Of a stretch of DNA of 64,000 nucleotides, positions 12,251-24,884 are shown in pieces. The notes below the pieces were generated by a model. That model was not told the origin of the DNA and ran no database searches. It was given only the letters and a program-made list of their open reading frames with translations. Positions within the stretch are counted from its first letter, which is position 1; the number at the start of each line of letters is the position of its first letter. The position numbers and the translations under genes were made by a program. This stretch comes from Polyodon spathula. Its lineage: Eukaryota > Chordata > Actinopteri > Acipenseriformes > Polyodontidae. The stretch is taken from contig NC_054565.1 in assembly GCF_017654505.1 (NCBI RefSeq), positions 5,021,474 to 5,085,473 on the forward strand, read 5' to 3'.

Positions 12251-15200
12251 TTCTGGCCTATTAAAAAAATGTGCTTGCTCTCATGGCTTCAGAGTGTGTG
12301 CAAGACACACACACGTCAATGCAAACAGAGATTTATGTTATATTTGGAACCTCCTGGGGTGGCTTTCATTGCTTGTTCTTTCTGGGGAAAGATTAAACAT
12401 GCTTAAAGGGTTAAACTTGACTGTATTTAGAATGCTGGTCACCACAATGATAACCCATAACCAGAAGCAATAGCATTTCAAGCAAACAATACTATTGTGT
12501 ATAATTCTACTGAATAAAAACCAGTGTTGGGTTGGAGTTACTTCTAGAAAAATAATCCTTTGCAGTAACAAGTTACCAGAACAAAATTGGAACTAGTTAC
12601 TAGGAATTGTGTTACAGTTCAGTTACAAATAAATATTTGTTTCTGTTTTACAGAGGTATTGCTTTCAGTTTGGTCAGGCTGCTGTTCGAAATATTCTTTG
12701 AAGATCCAGCTATGGAACCCGCTGATATGAAAAGGGTGTTGAGTGGCATGTAAGGTTTGACTTGCTCTGTTGCACAGGGACTACAGTAAACTCTAATCCA
12801 AAGTAACGGGGACCCAGTTCAGAATTTGTGCGGAGTACATATCATAAACTGCGTCACACCCAAAATGTGCAGTCTTTGCTTTTGAAATGTACATTTACAA
12901 ACAGAATTAGTAATGCATGTTTTACACACTTAGGACTCTGCAGTTGAAGCTACCAGTTTGCATTTCGCACTGAAAGCGTGGTTTGGATTATAGGTCAGGT
13001 TTGGACAAACGGTGTTCGGTTTAGCAAGACTCTTCTGTGCAGTGAACTATGAACCACAGAGTATTTAACTGCTTTTATTTTATTCCCAGGAGGGGCGGGG
13101 GGAGGAGGAGTGGCGGGAGTGATGTGGGCTTTTGGAGCTGGGAAGCGAGGTCTGCCGTAACTAGGGCAGCCACAGCGGCATCGCGTGCAAAGGAATGCGC
13201 CCGGCTGGAAGAGATTCTCTGAGTTCAGGAGGAGGGCAGGGGATCAACCGAATTAGTGGGGCACCAAAACAATGCACGCCATCCCCGCACCACAATAGCA
13301 GGCTGGCAGAGAGCGCTGGGAAGCAGGGATGCTGTGAAATGCGAGCCTGCTTTGCTCTCCCTCTCTCACTCACTGCCAAGATATAAAGCTGGCCATGGAA
13401 CACAAAGGCCTTTTTAAAAGAAAAAGGCAATCTTTTATGTTGAGAAATCCACCCTGGCACTAATTTAGCGTCTTTGCTTCTGGCACCGTGCTCTAATTGT
13501 ACTACTGCTGCAAATTCCATTAAGAGCATTTTTTTAAAACCGCAAGAACAAAGCTCTGAGAGGCCCTTTTTTGACTCTCATAGCAATCCTAGTTTGAGAT
13601 GTTTAGGTGCTGTTTGTGTGGGGTCCACATGCACAATGGAAATGGTGAAGCTTTCTGACCTTGCTAAAATACTTTTTAGTATTTATATAGTATTTTTAAA
13701 TAGAGTATAGAATTTGCATCACACAGGCTGGGTGATCCTTCAATTGTGCGGCCGTTCCTGAAGCATAAACTGTCAATTATACCTTTTTACACACATTGAC
13801 TTCATTTACAATGTTACCCTATATTGACAAATGTTTAGATAACATTATTTAAAAAAATATTATTTTACTGCTTTACGCCCCCTTTTTCCTTAGGAGACAC
13901 ATTAATGCGGGATGCTACAGTAAGACAAAATACAAATAAATATCACACTAGAAGTCTGTCTGAAGCAGTGCAGGGTTAAGTACTCCTTGTATTATGTCCT
14001 TATTTTGTAAGATATCCCCGACAGTTCCAATATTTTAAAAAATATAACAACAATATGGAGTAACTAAACTCATTGTTTTCAACTACTTTTAAAGATTGCA
14101 CCAAAGACAGACTAATTTTTATATTAAACATATATTTTATTCCACATTCCACAAAATAATGTTACTATTCTATTATTATATTTGAATTGAATGTTGGGAT
14201 TTTAATATGAAACCAGCCATATTACTGTGCAAAATTATCACAGTAAACTTATTTTATTCTGTCTCGCTCTTTCTTCCTTTTTTTCTGATCAGGCTGTAAG
14301 TACTGAAGGACACAGTTATTTAGCTGAACTGCATTATAAAACATTTAAAAGCCAGCGTCTTTGTCAGATCAATAATATGCTGCCTGAAAGGAGACTGGAC
14401 CTTGGTGCTTGACCTTCCCTTTAAGTGTCTATATTTCACAACCCCAGGCATATAGAAGTGTCTCTAATTGAGACAGACTGCTAGCCAGGGCCAGAGCTCC
14501 CAATTCCCCAGACAGCCGTTCTAGGTCAGTGACCTCCACACTCTGTGGTACAGGCTGCCAATCTAGTCAGCTTTGATTACCGTCTACGCTCCACCACAGG
14601 CTTCCTAGGCCAATATCAACATTACAACTGAAAACTGGAAAACTCAACTACAGTGATGGTTTGTGAGACATTTGTGTCCCATTTTATCTCAATGGGTTCT
14701 TGAACTGGTGAAGACATGAACAGCATTCAGTCACTACTGGGGCAAAATGAAGAAACAGTATCTCCCAGTCTTCACACATTGGTGCAGTAAACAGGGGGCC
14801 TGAGTGGGGTTTACCCTCACACAGGTTTACCATAGTAAATGCATGGCAAAGTGTAATAAAACACAATGAAAGCATAGTAATGCATAGGCCAGCATTCGGA
14901 AGGACAGGTACAGTTTGTATGTTAAAGCATATTAAAAACAAGACATTGCAAATATCTAGTATAACCAAAACTACGGTGCAGATTTACCTTGATTTAAGAG
15001 AATGGATGAAAAAAGAAGTGGACATAACTCTAATCCACAACAAAAAATCAATACCACACAATTCAGCACAATTGTCAGTCTCTGCTTGAATGGCAAGCAG
15101 GCAGCTCTCTCTATCTCTCTCTCGCTTGCAGAGCTGTGAGGGGAAGCTGGCAGGCTGTAGCTAGTGCATTTGTCCCTCGCTAAACTCACTAGCAGGAACT

Positions 15201-15459
15201 CTTCGTGTTACAAAGTCAAGATGATATTTCAGTTCTGTAACCATGCGTTTAAAAACCCTTCACAGTTCAAACTACTTCCCCACTCCTGCTTGAAGTAGTG
15301 GCCTAGTTTTCCAGACTGTTTTTTGGGCACAGTCCCAAGACACTGTCCTGAAGGGATGTCCTGAAAGAAGTTGTGTCTGAGGGGGAAGCAGGCAATTCTG
15401 GCATTTTAAAGCAGCCTTCAATAGGACTTCACAGCACCAAATTACAATGCTAGATGTAA
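12251..15459. other. Intergenic, no gene seen
   Basis: Mostly AT-rich. One GC-richer patch at 13085-13340 begins with a GC-box word (AGGAGGGGCGGGGGGAGG); see findings. A MITE fragment is at 14822. Confidence 0.5.
14822..14895. mobile_element. AAAGCAT-family MITE fragment
   Basis: GGTTTACCATAGTAAATGCA followed by GAAAGCATAGTAATGCATAG; the right end has gone. Confidence 0.45.
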
Positions 15460-15695
15460 AAAATAGTTTGAGAACGAGAAAAGGCCATTCGGCCCATTAA
15501 GTCTCGTCCCTTGTTAGCACACCATCCTCCCCTACTGGGGGTAACTTATTTAAAAGCACTGAATCTAGTCTTTTTTTAATGTTCCCAGTGTTTTAGATCC
15601 TACTACTTCACCTGGTTGGCTATTCCATGCATTTAAACTCTGTATAAAGAAATGCATCCTACCTTGTTCTAAACTTAGTAAAGGCCCCTATACAG
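15460..15695 (-). repeat. Dispersed CATTCGGCCCAT-word repeat, copy
   Basis: GAGAAAAGGCCATTCGGCCC, TTGTTAGCACACCATCCTCC, TTTTTAATGTTCCCAGTGTT, CTACTACTTCACCTGGTTGG. Colinear with 52143-52330. This word is a well-known interspersed repeat of non-teleost fishes, seen here in the orientation that starts with the tail; the strand is by convention. Confidence 0.7.
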
Positions 15696-16289
15696 TAAAG
15701 TAGAAACGCGTACAATGTTACCGTACACATGGCCTGTCCATGAATTACCCTGTAAGGGTTGGTGTTAGGAGGTAAAGGCACTTGTAGCAGCTCAGAAGTT
15801 GCCACAAGTTTTGCATGACTTGTTTGATTCTAGAACGATTCTTGTGTATTTACTGTACAGATAAAAGTGAAATTTCCATTATCGACCGACACTAAAAGAG
15901 AACAACAGCCAATGAACCTGGTTGCTTTTTGAGACAGACGTGACTTTATATTAGTCAAAGGAGAGCATTTTACAGGTAGAAATTCCTATGGTATAGGTAG
16001 ATATTCCTAATCATTTCCTGTGCTGTAGGTCAGGCTCACTCAACCGAAAGACTGTGTGACCTACAGCACTAGAAGGGATTAGCTGCCACAGTTTTATTTG
16101 AAACATCTACATATCCTGAAAAAAACACACAGAACCAAAAGATGTTCAGCACAAAAAAAGAGCCAGTGATAATACCATTTTGCAGCCTTGGTCAGCACTC
16201 CTTTAAAGAGCATAGCGCTGATTACTGTGTAGGAATGACACTGGTTTCCACACCTGTCTGCAGAAACTCAAGTCTGTCACTTAGCCCAC
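15696..16289. other. Intergenic, no gene seen
   Basis: Nothing recognisable. A short inverted word pair (GTGCTGTAGGTCA at about 16020 and TGACCTACAGCAC at about 16057) forms a small hairpin. Confidence 0.5.
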
Positions 16290-16407
16290 ACACACTGATT
16301 GGCTCCCAGCACTCAGACAGGAGATAGCCCTCAGCACACAGACAGCAGAGGAGGGAGCGCTGTGATTGGCTCACAGCACACAGACAGGAGATGGAGGAAC
16401 ACTGTGA
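16290..16407 (+). repeat. Short tandem repeat running into the assembly gap
   Basis: GATTGGCTCCCAGCACTCAG at 16297 and GATTGGCTCACAGCACACAG at 16364 start similar units, each followed by ACAGGAGAT; a third unit begins (CACTGTGA) right where the Ns start. An extra CAGCACACAGACAG lies between them. Confidence 0.75.
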
Positions 16408-16907
16408 NNNNNNNNNNNNNNNNNNNNNNNNNNNNNNNNNNNNNNNNNNNNNNNNNNNNNNNNNNNNNNNNNNNNNNNNNNNNNNNNNNNNNNNNNNNNN
16501 NNNNNNNNNNNNNNNNNNNNNNNNNNNNNNNNNNNNNNNNNNNNNNNNNNNNNNNNNNNNNNNNNNNNNNNNNNNNNNNNNNNNNNNNNNNNNNNNNNNN
16601 NNNNNNNNNNNNNNNNNNNNNNNNNNNNNNNNNNNNNNNNNNNNNNNNNNNNNNNNNNNNNNNNNNNNNNNNNNNNNNNNNNNNNNNNNNNNNNNNNNNN
16701 NNNNNNNNNNNNNNNNNNNNNNNNNNNNNNNNNNNNNNNNNNNNNNNNNNNNNNNNNNNNNNNNNNNNNNNNNNNNNNNNNNNNNNNNNNNNNNNNNNNN
16801 NNNNNNNNNNNNNNNNNNNNNNNNNNNNNNNNNNNNNNNNNNNNNNNNNNNNNNNNNNNNNNNNNNNNNNNNNNNNNNNNNNNNNNNNNNNNNNNNNNNN
16901 NNNNNNN
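16408..16907. other. Assembly gap of exactly 500 N
   Basis: A round 500-base run of N, hence a placeholder of unknown true length. Reading frames spanning it are meaningless. Confidence 0.99.
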
Positions 16908-18019
16908 TGCCCTGCCTTTTAGATACTGGTGTAGGAGAAAATATAAAAAGAAAAGCCTAATGGTAAAGCATTGAGATGCTATTGAATTATTGAAAGCTGT
17001 AAATAATAATCTGTTCCCCCAAAAAAGCACTCGGTGGTGTTCAGTAGCACAGCTGGGCCAAGATCAGTCTGGTTCATGCAGTTTTCTTTATGGGTGTAAC
17101 CGGTGCTGTTTGCTGGACATCCACAAGGTGGCGCACGTGCTCAATCCCGTCTCTCTGATGGAGACTTCATTGGCTCTTCAGCCCATGTGATGTCATAATC
17201 CACCAATCAGCAGACCTATTTAGTAACCCTTTAGAGTTGTGAGGTAAAGACAAAGAATCTGCCTGCAGCCACTTCACCAGGTTAGACTGCAGCGTGCGCT
17301 GCAGGACTGACTCTGTCTTCATTCACTGTGGAATTGGCTTTTTGTTCATATTGCAATAACTCCTGTAAAGAAAAAAAGAAGCATCAGATCACATATCTCC
17401 TCCTTATATGTGCCAACGAATGTCCTAAGGAAGATTAATTAAAATGAGATAAGCCATTCCCCTCATCTCCACTATAGCCCCATCCACATGGCTGGATAAT
17501 AAATCTGTTTTATTCTTTTGTTTTGCTGTTTTTATTGTGCTTAAATGTTTTTCTTCTTGAAGTGCCTTGAGACGGCTTGCCATGAAAGGCGCTCGATAAA
17601 TACATTGAGATTTGATTCAAGGGGTAGGCTTTTTAAAATGATGTTTTTGCAAGAATTACATTTTTGTAATATTTAAATGTAACCGCATTCAGTAATGTGA
17701 GCAAAGTGCTTTCAAACTACCTGGTGGACTGCAGCTTTAAATACGCAGCGTTTGAGAACGACTCTGTTCTGAAAGGCACAGCAGTGTGTTCACGCAGAGC
17801 ACGGTGCGGTCTTTTAGATGTGTAAATGAACTGTGTAGTTTAGACTTGACAGGCGAATGCTGAATGCTTTTATTAGCGGTGCTTTTGTCATCAAAGCCAG
17901 CTCTTTAAATGAAATTAAAATAGGTGTTTTCAGTAAATGTCACTTTTCTGTTTTGCAAGTAAAAATACATTATTACCGTTTTCTTTTTCTTCATTAGAGC
18001 CATTCCATTCTCGGCTCTC
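16908..18019. other. Intergenic, no gene seen
   Basis: Holds the LINE tail at 17455-17635; the rest is unremarkable. Confidence 0.5.
17455..17635 (+). mobile_element. LINE 3'-tail fragment
   Basis: The words AGTGCCTTGAGACGGCTTGC (17561-17580) and GGCGCTCGATAAATACATTG (17588-17607) match the 3' terminal hairpin region typical of fish L2/Rex-like LINEs. No coding part is preserved, so the 5' limit is a guess. Confidence 0.5.
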
Positions 18020-21000
18020 TTGTCTTTAACTTACTCCTTAATAATAATGAACACTAGTCTAAACACCATTCTCAGCTCTACCAGCACCTTAATAATAATG
18101 AACACTAAACACTCCCCTCTCATCTCTCCAGCACTGTCACTACCAGCACCTTAATAATAATGAACACTAAACACTCCCCTCTCATCTCTCCAGCACTGTC
18201 ACTACCAGCACCTTAATAATAATGAACACTAAACACTCCCCTCTCATCTCCAGCACTGTCACTACCAGCACCTTAATAATAATGAACACTAAACACTCCC
18301 CTCTCATCTCTCCAGCACTGTCACTACCAGCACCTTAATAATAATCTCACACTCCCCTCTCTCTCCAGCACTGTCACTACCAGCACCTTAATAATAATGA
18401 ACACTAAACAATCTCCAGCACTGTCACTACCAGCACCTTAATAATAATGAACACTAGCACTGTCACTACCACACTCCCCTCTCATCTCAGCACTGTCACT
18501 ACCAGCACCTTAATAATAATGAACAGCACTGTCACTACCAGCACCTTAATAATAATGAACACTAAACACCCTCCTCTCATCTCTCCAGCACTGTCACTAC
18601 CAGCACCTTAATAATAATGAACACTAAACACTCCCCTCTCATCTCTCCAGCACTGTCACTACCAGCACCTTAATAATAATGAACACTAAACACTCCCCTC
18701 TCATCTCTCCAGCACTGTCACTACCAGCACCTTAATAATAATGAACACTAAACACTCCCCTCTCATCTCTCCAGCACTGTCACTACCAGCACCTTAATAA
18801 TAATGAACACTAAACACTCCCCTCTCATCTCTCCAGCACTGTCACTACCAGCACCTTAATAATAATGAACACTAAACACTCCCCTCTCATCTCTCCAGCA
18901 CTGTCACTACCAGCACCTTAATAATAATGAACACTAAACACTCCCCTCTCATCTCACCAGCACTGTCACTACCAGCACCTTAATAATAATGAACACTAAA
19001 CACTCCCCTCTCATCATCTCCAGCACTGTCACTACCAGCACCTTAATAATAATGAACACTAAACACTCCCCTCTCATCTCTCCAGCACTGTCACTACCAG
19101 CACCTTAATAATAATAATAATAACTGTCACTACCAGCACTTAATAATAATGAACACTAAACACTCCCCTCTCATCTCTCCAGCACTGTCACTACCAGCAC
19201 CTTAATAATAATGAACACTAAACACTCCCCTCTCATCTCTCCAGCACTGTCACTACCAGCACCTTAATAATAATGAACACTAAACACTCCCCTCTCATCT
19301 CTCCAGCACTGTCACTACCAGCACCTTAATAATAATGAACACTAAACACTCCCCTCTCATCTCTCCAGCACTGTCACTACCAGCACCTTAATAATAATGA
19401 AACACTAAACAACCCCTCTCATCTCTCCAGCACTGTCACTACCAGCACCTTAATAATAATGAACACTAAACACTCCCCTCTCATCTCTCCAGCAGTCACT
19501 ACCAGCACCTTAATAATAATGAACACTCACTCCCCTCTCATCTCTCCAGCACTGTCACTACCAGCACCTTAATAATAATGAACACTAAACACTCCCCTCT
19601 CATCTCTCCAGCACTGTCACTACCAGCACCTTAATAATAATGAACACTAAACACTCCCCTCTCATCTCTCCAGCACTGTCACTACCAGCACCTTAATAAT
19701 AATGAACACTAAACACTCCCCTCTCATCTCCAGCACTGTCACTACCAGCACCTTAATAATAATGAACACTAAACACTCCCCTCTCATCTCTCCAGCACTG
19801 TCACTACCAGCACCTTAATAATAATACTGTCACTACCAGCACCTTAATAATAATGAACACTAAACACTCCCCTCTCATCTCTCCAGCACTGTCACTACCA
19901 GCACCTTAATAATAATGAACACTAAACACTCCCCTCTCATCTCTCCAGCACTGTCACTACCAGCACCTTAATAATAATGAACACTAAACACTCCCCTCTC
20001 ATCTCTCCAGCACTGTCACTACCAGCACCTTAATAATAATGAACACTAAACACTCCCCTCTCATCTCTCCAGCACTGTCACTACCAGCACCTTAATAATA
20101 ATGAACACTAAACACTCCCCTCTCATCTCTCCAGCACTGTCACTACCAGCACCTTAATAATAATGAACACTAAACACTCCCCTCTCATCTCTCCAGCACT
20201 GTCACTACCAGCACCTTAATAATAATGAACACTAAACACTCCCCTCTCATCTCTCCAGCACTGTCACTACCAGCACCTTAATAATAATGAACACTAAACA
20301 CTCCCCTCTCATCTCTCCAGCACTGTCACTACCAGCACCTTAATAATAATGAACACTAAACACTCCCCTCTCATCTCTCCAGCACTGTCACTACCAGCAC
20401 CTTAATAATAATGAACACTAAACACTCCCCTCTCATCTCTCCAGCACTGTCACTACCAGCACCTTAATAATAATGAACACTAAACACTCCCCTCTCATCT
20501 CTCCAGCACTGTCACTACCAGCACCTTAATAATAATGAACACTAAACACTCCCCTCTCATCTCTCCAGCACTGTCACTACCAGCACCTTAATAATAATGA
20601 ACACTAAACACTCCCCTCTCATCTCTCCAGCACTGTCACTACCAGCACCTTAATAATAATGAACACTAAACACTCCCCTCTCATCTCTCCAGCACTGTCA
20701 CTACCAGCACCTTAATAATAATGAACACTAAACACTCCCCTCTCATCTCTCCAGCACTGTCACTACCAGCACCTTAATAATAATGAACACTAAACACTCC
20801 CCTCTCATCTCTCCAGCACTGTCACTACCAGCACCTTAATAATAATGAACACTAAACACTCCCCTCTCATCTCTCCAGCACTGTCACTACCAGCACCTTA
20901 ATAATAATGAACACTAAACACTCCCCTCTCATCTCTCCAGCACTGTCACTACCAGCACCTTAATAATAATGAACACTAAACACTCCCCTCTCATCTCTCC

Positions 21001-21095
21001 AGCACTGTCACTACCAGCACCTCAATAATAATGAACGCTAAACACTCCCCTCTCATCTCTCCAGCGCCTACCAGCACCTCAATATTGAACATTAG
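18020..21095 (+). repeat. 62-bp minisatellite, about 49 units
   Basis: Unit (in two parts): CTCCCCTCTCATCTCTCCAG, CACTGTCACTACCAGCACCT, then TAATAATAATGAACACTAAACA. The spacing is 62 in the regular part (for example GAACAC at 20041 and 20103). From about 19840 to 21000 the units are nearly identical. Units near 18340-18540 and 19110-19140 are shortened or fused, and the ends (18030-18110; 21020-21090) are degenerate, as expected of an old array homogenised from the middle. No reading frame of interest. Confidence 0.97.
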
Positions 21096-24000
21096 TTCTA
21101 AACACTGTGTTCTCAGCTCTCCAGTGCATATTAAAGCTGGATGCCTTCTTTGTCTCTGGTAACCGGCTCTGTAAACCATCTCAAATGGCTATCTGAAATC
21201 TGGCCTATACCTGCGCAGCTGTGCACCCAATTATCTCTAGAACGGTAGAGTCTTCGTGGTTGCTAAGCGCCTGTTGTCAGGGGAACCGATTCCATAGGAC
21301 GTGTGCTTGTTCGATAATAAACCTAATCTTTAAGGTCATATAATACATGCTTTTTATGATATATCATGGATTTTATCCCTAGATTAGGCCACAAATCAAG
21401 CGGCTGGTGAAATTCAGATGGATTTCCCAGTGCTGTAAAATGCTCTAAAGCCGGCTGTAGTTTATCCGGACGGGTACAGGTTGATCAGTTATTAATAATA
21501 CGTAGGGCTTTGCTCTTCAGTGTGATGGGGGCTCTCTTCACACTGACCCAATGTTAAAATAAATTATTTGCATTGATTTTCACACCTTTTTTTATTAAAT
21601 AAACACTGACATATCCCAAGCGAATCAATGCGCTTAATGTATACATCAGCTGTTTATTACAATAATGACAGATCACACATGAAACAGACCCTAACTGTGA
21701 ATCTCCTGACACAGAGAGTGAGAGAGTCCAGCCCTGATCATAAGCTGTCCCTGCGGTTTTCTGTGCTGGGCTTCACTTTAAAATCCTTAAATAAGAGTGC
21801 GTGCTCCAGAGACCCTCACTGTGAAACCCCGTGCTCCCTGTTAGAGAGACGAGAGTGGACGCACACATCATTACACTGCAATAAACAAATACAAATACAG
21901 GCCACTTGTACTCCAGCCTTTAACCAACTCCTTATATTCCTAATCTATGTTACAGAACTAAGAATTGATCAACTGCACAGAAGTGAAAAGACATGAATTT
22001 CATTGCTTAGTTGTTTGGGTCTAGTTTTGCAAACTGATTTTGTTTTACTTATTTTCCTTGATTGAGAAGCCAAACAATGTTGCGTGCAGGAGAGTGAACA
22101 TCCTACCAGTGCTTTGCAGAGCTTCTAATTTTAGTGTGGTTGTGTTTTATGTTAGCCTCTGTTCGCTATTATTTCCACCTTGTTGTGGAAAAGGGGTGTG
22201 TTTGAGGGTACGGAGAAGAGAGGGGAAGGAAGAGAGCTGGAGAGGAACAGGGTAAAAAAAGTTGAATTTTGAGCGATGGTTTGTCTGTCCAGCACACTCT
22301 ACAGCCCCCGCCTGCTGGCGTTGCAGGGTGGTGCAGGGGCGGTTGTTGTCTGTCTGGTGAAGCCATGCCATGCAGGCAGGCTGGTGTGGGCGGTTTTATC
22401 TTTAGCTCCCAGGCTGACACAGGCTGTGTGGCTGCATCCTCACCCTCCTGTCTGTGTGCTGGCAGAGCGAGCTGAGCATGATACTGGAGTCAGATCAGAG
22501 GATGAGGGATAATAAGAATCAAAGAGCTTACACAGAGACAGCTCGTTCGCTCGCTCTCTCGCTCTCGCTCTCTCTCTCTCTCACTTCTGCCTCTCCCCAT
22601 CTCTTTAATTGAGGAACCTTTTTCTACCCAGCTTGAGCGATTTGTTTGTATCTTACACAATGGAGAATGGGGCAGCTCTGTCTTTCCAGTTTAACCTGTG
22701 TCTCCCACAATCAATTGGTGCAGTCAATATAACAGAAATATGAAATGGCAGAGTCTCTGCATGGGTCTCTTCTCTGCACCTGCAGTGAGGTGACTGCAGG
22801 CTGCACTGTACTGTGCTCAGATTTCTGCAGCCTTCTCTTTTTGGGCCTCCCTGCCTCTCTTCCTTCATTTTCTTTCCTTCTAGAACTCTCCCCCCCTCTT
22901 ATTTAGCCTTACAAAAAAATGCAGTTTTCTCTATCGCCTATTTGAACACACAGCCTGTCGTCTCTCCTCCCTGTCATTCTCTCTTACTCTTTCTTCTCCT
23001 CTGTTCTTCCTCCTCCTCCCCTCTATTCTATTCTTGTCTCTCAGTTGAGACCCTTGATTGCACTGGGCTCTGGCAGGGAGTGCTGTGTGATGCTAAGCAT
23101 CTGTGACTCACTGAGACTTCATCCTTATCTATTTGTTTGTTTCTAAAATGAATTATTGACGGGGTGTTAGCTAAACACTCAATGTCAGATTAATCTTGCC
23201 TTGTCACACATGTATACTGGATCAAGGCGATACTGTTAACATGGGCACAAATGCAACTGCTTTGCCTGAACCTGAGAAATATTGTAATAGGGTTGTCTGC
23301 TTTGTGCTGGCTTGTCATTTCGCTGCACTGTTATTGTGAGCAGGAGGTGTTTATGTAAATCAGTGTAAATTCCCTGCCTGCTCCTTACTTTACTGATCTC
23401 CTGGTCCTTCCTAAAACACAGGCTATGCACACACGTTTGGTTAGCTTTCCCTGACTCCCTACAATGGTAAACATTCAATTATTTTACCTCTAAAATATTG
23501 GTCCATGCAGTCTTCCCTGGTAAAGGCGCGGCTGCGTGGTGTACTGGGCAGTCAGGGGAGCGCAGGTTCCTAGCTGTGTGAACTCACCCAAAATATATTT
23601 GAATCACACAGTATCTACATTGGAGAGTACATTACTCATTGAGCCCTGATTATACTAATATACACATTAATAAATACAAGAAGGCATCTGCTGTTTCATT
23701 AGACCCTGGCATTGCTCATTATGAAACAAATCCACACGGGAGAGCTTTAGTCTGAAAGGAACAAGGAAAGCAGGTGTCGCTGGGTAGCAGCATGAGGCTC
23801 CAAACCGGCCTTCAGGGCTCTTCATCTTTCAAAGAATCAACCGATCGCTGATTCAATCTTTAGCCATGTCTCTTTTGTAACATTCCCACGGATTTTACTC
23901 CTGTCTAAAAAGAGGAGCGCACTTGAGAGTGCAGTGAATGCTTCAGTCCACTCCACGCGGCGGCCGGACGCCTCGGCTGTGCGTTTGGGGTCCCGAGAGG

Positions 24001-24249
24001 CAGACAGCAAGGCGAGGGTTAAGCCAGCTCCCCTGTGCCTCTGGAGGCAGTACTGCTCTTGTGTGATAATAACTGTGCTTGTTATTCAGCTGCCTCTTGT
24101 GCTCCTCACTGGCAGCGCCTCGCTGGCATGCATTCAGGCATTCAAATATTCATCTGTACAACCATTCTGCAGTGGATTTATTCATTCAACTGCATGTTAC
24201 CTAACACATGATGTCACTGTCACATGACAGAATAACTTAATCTGATGAT
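21096..24249. other. Intergenic, no gene seen
   Basis: Reading frames up to 122 codons (21628-21996) lack similarity to families I know. Contains a CT-rich run near 22545-22582 and a possible SINE head at 23515. A vertebrate-conserved element is conceivable around 24050-24200 but not shown. Confidence 0.5.
23515..23585 (+). mobile_element. Possible SINE head fragment
   Basis: GGCTGCGTGGTGTACTGGGC and GGAGCGCAGGTTCCTAGCTG resemble the A- and B-box regions of the SINE family at 27160 and 28265. Confidence 0.35.
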
Positions 24250-24785
24250 CTGATCATGGAAGAGAGGGATCCTGATACTGTATCTCACAATGTGTCTGGT
24301 GCTGATCACGGAAGAGAGGGATCCTGATACTGTATCTCACAGTGTGTCTGGTGCTGATCACAGAAGAGAGGGATCCTGATACTGTATCTCACAGTGTGTC
24401 TGGTGCTGATCACAGAAGAGAGGGATCCTGATACTGTATCTCACAGTGTGTCTGGTGCTGATCACAGAAGAGAGGGATCCTGATACTGTATCTCACAGTG
24501 TGTCTGGTGCTGATCACGGAAGAGAGGGATCCTGATACTGTATCTCACAGTGTGTCTGGTGCTGATCACAGAAGAGAGGGATCCTGATACTGTATCTCAC
24601 AGTGTGTCTGGTGCTGATCACAGAAGAGAGGGATCCTGATACTGTATCTCACAGTGTGTCTGGTGCTGATCACGGAAGAGAGGGATCCTGATACTGTATC
24701 TCACAGTGTGTCTGGTGCTGATCACGGAAGAGAGGGATCCTGATACTGTATCTCACAGTGTGTCTGGTGCTGATCATGGAAGATT
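24250..24785 (+). repeat. 52-bp minisatellite, about 10 units
   Basis: Unit: GCTGATCACRGAAGAGAGGG, ATCCTGATACTGTATCTCAC, AGTGTGTCTGGT; spacing 52 (24252, 24304, ...). Almost the only variation is one A/G position in GATCAC(A/G)GAAG, and GATCATGG at both outer units. Confidence 0.96.
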
Positions 24786-24884
24786 GTAAACTTCAACCAC
24801 ATGGAGTTCGACTCGTTTTAGGAACTTTTGAGGAAGATGACAAAACATTTTAATGGCATATTCCCAAATCCCCCTAGCAACTGC

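Noticed and set aside
13161..13529. 122-codon minus-strand frame in a GC-richer patch
   Set aside because: No domain, no splice support; base composition alone explains its length.
16299..17030. Frames of 189-219 codons across 16.3-17.0 kb
   Set aside because: They consist almost entirely of N placeholder codons from the 500-base gap.
18020..21095. Could the regular array be a CRISPR?
   Set aside because: There are no unique spacers: the whole 62-base unit repeats, in a vertebrate genome with spliced genes.
21628..21996. 122-codon + strand frame
   Set aside because: No similarity to families I know and no exon signals; length within chance expectation.
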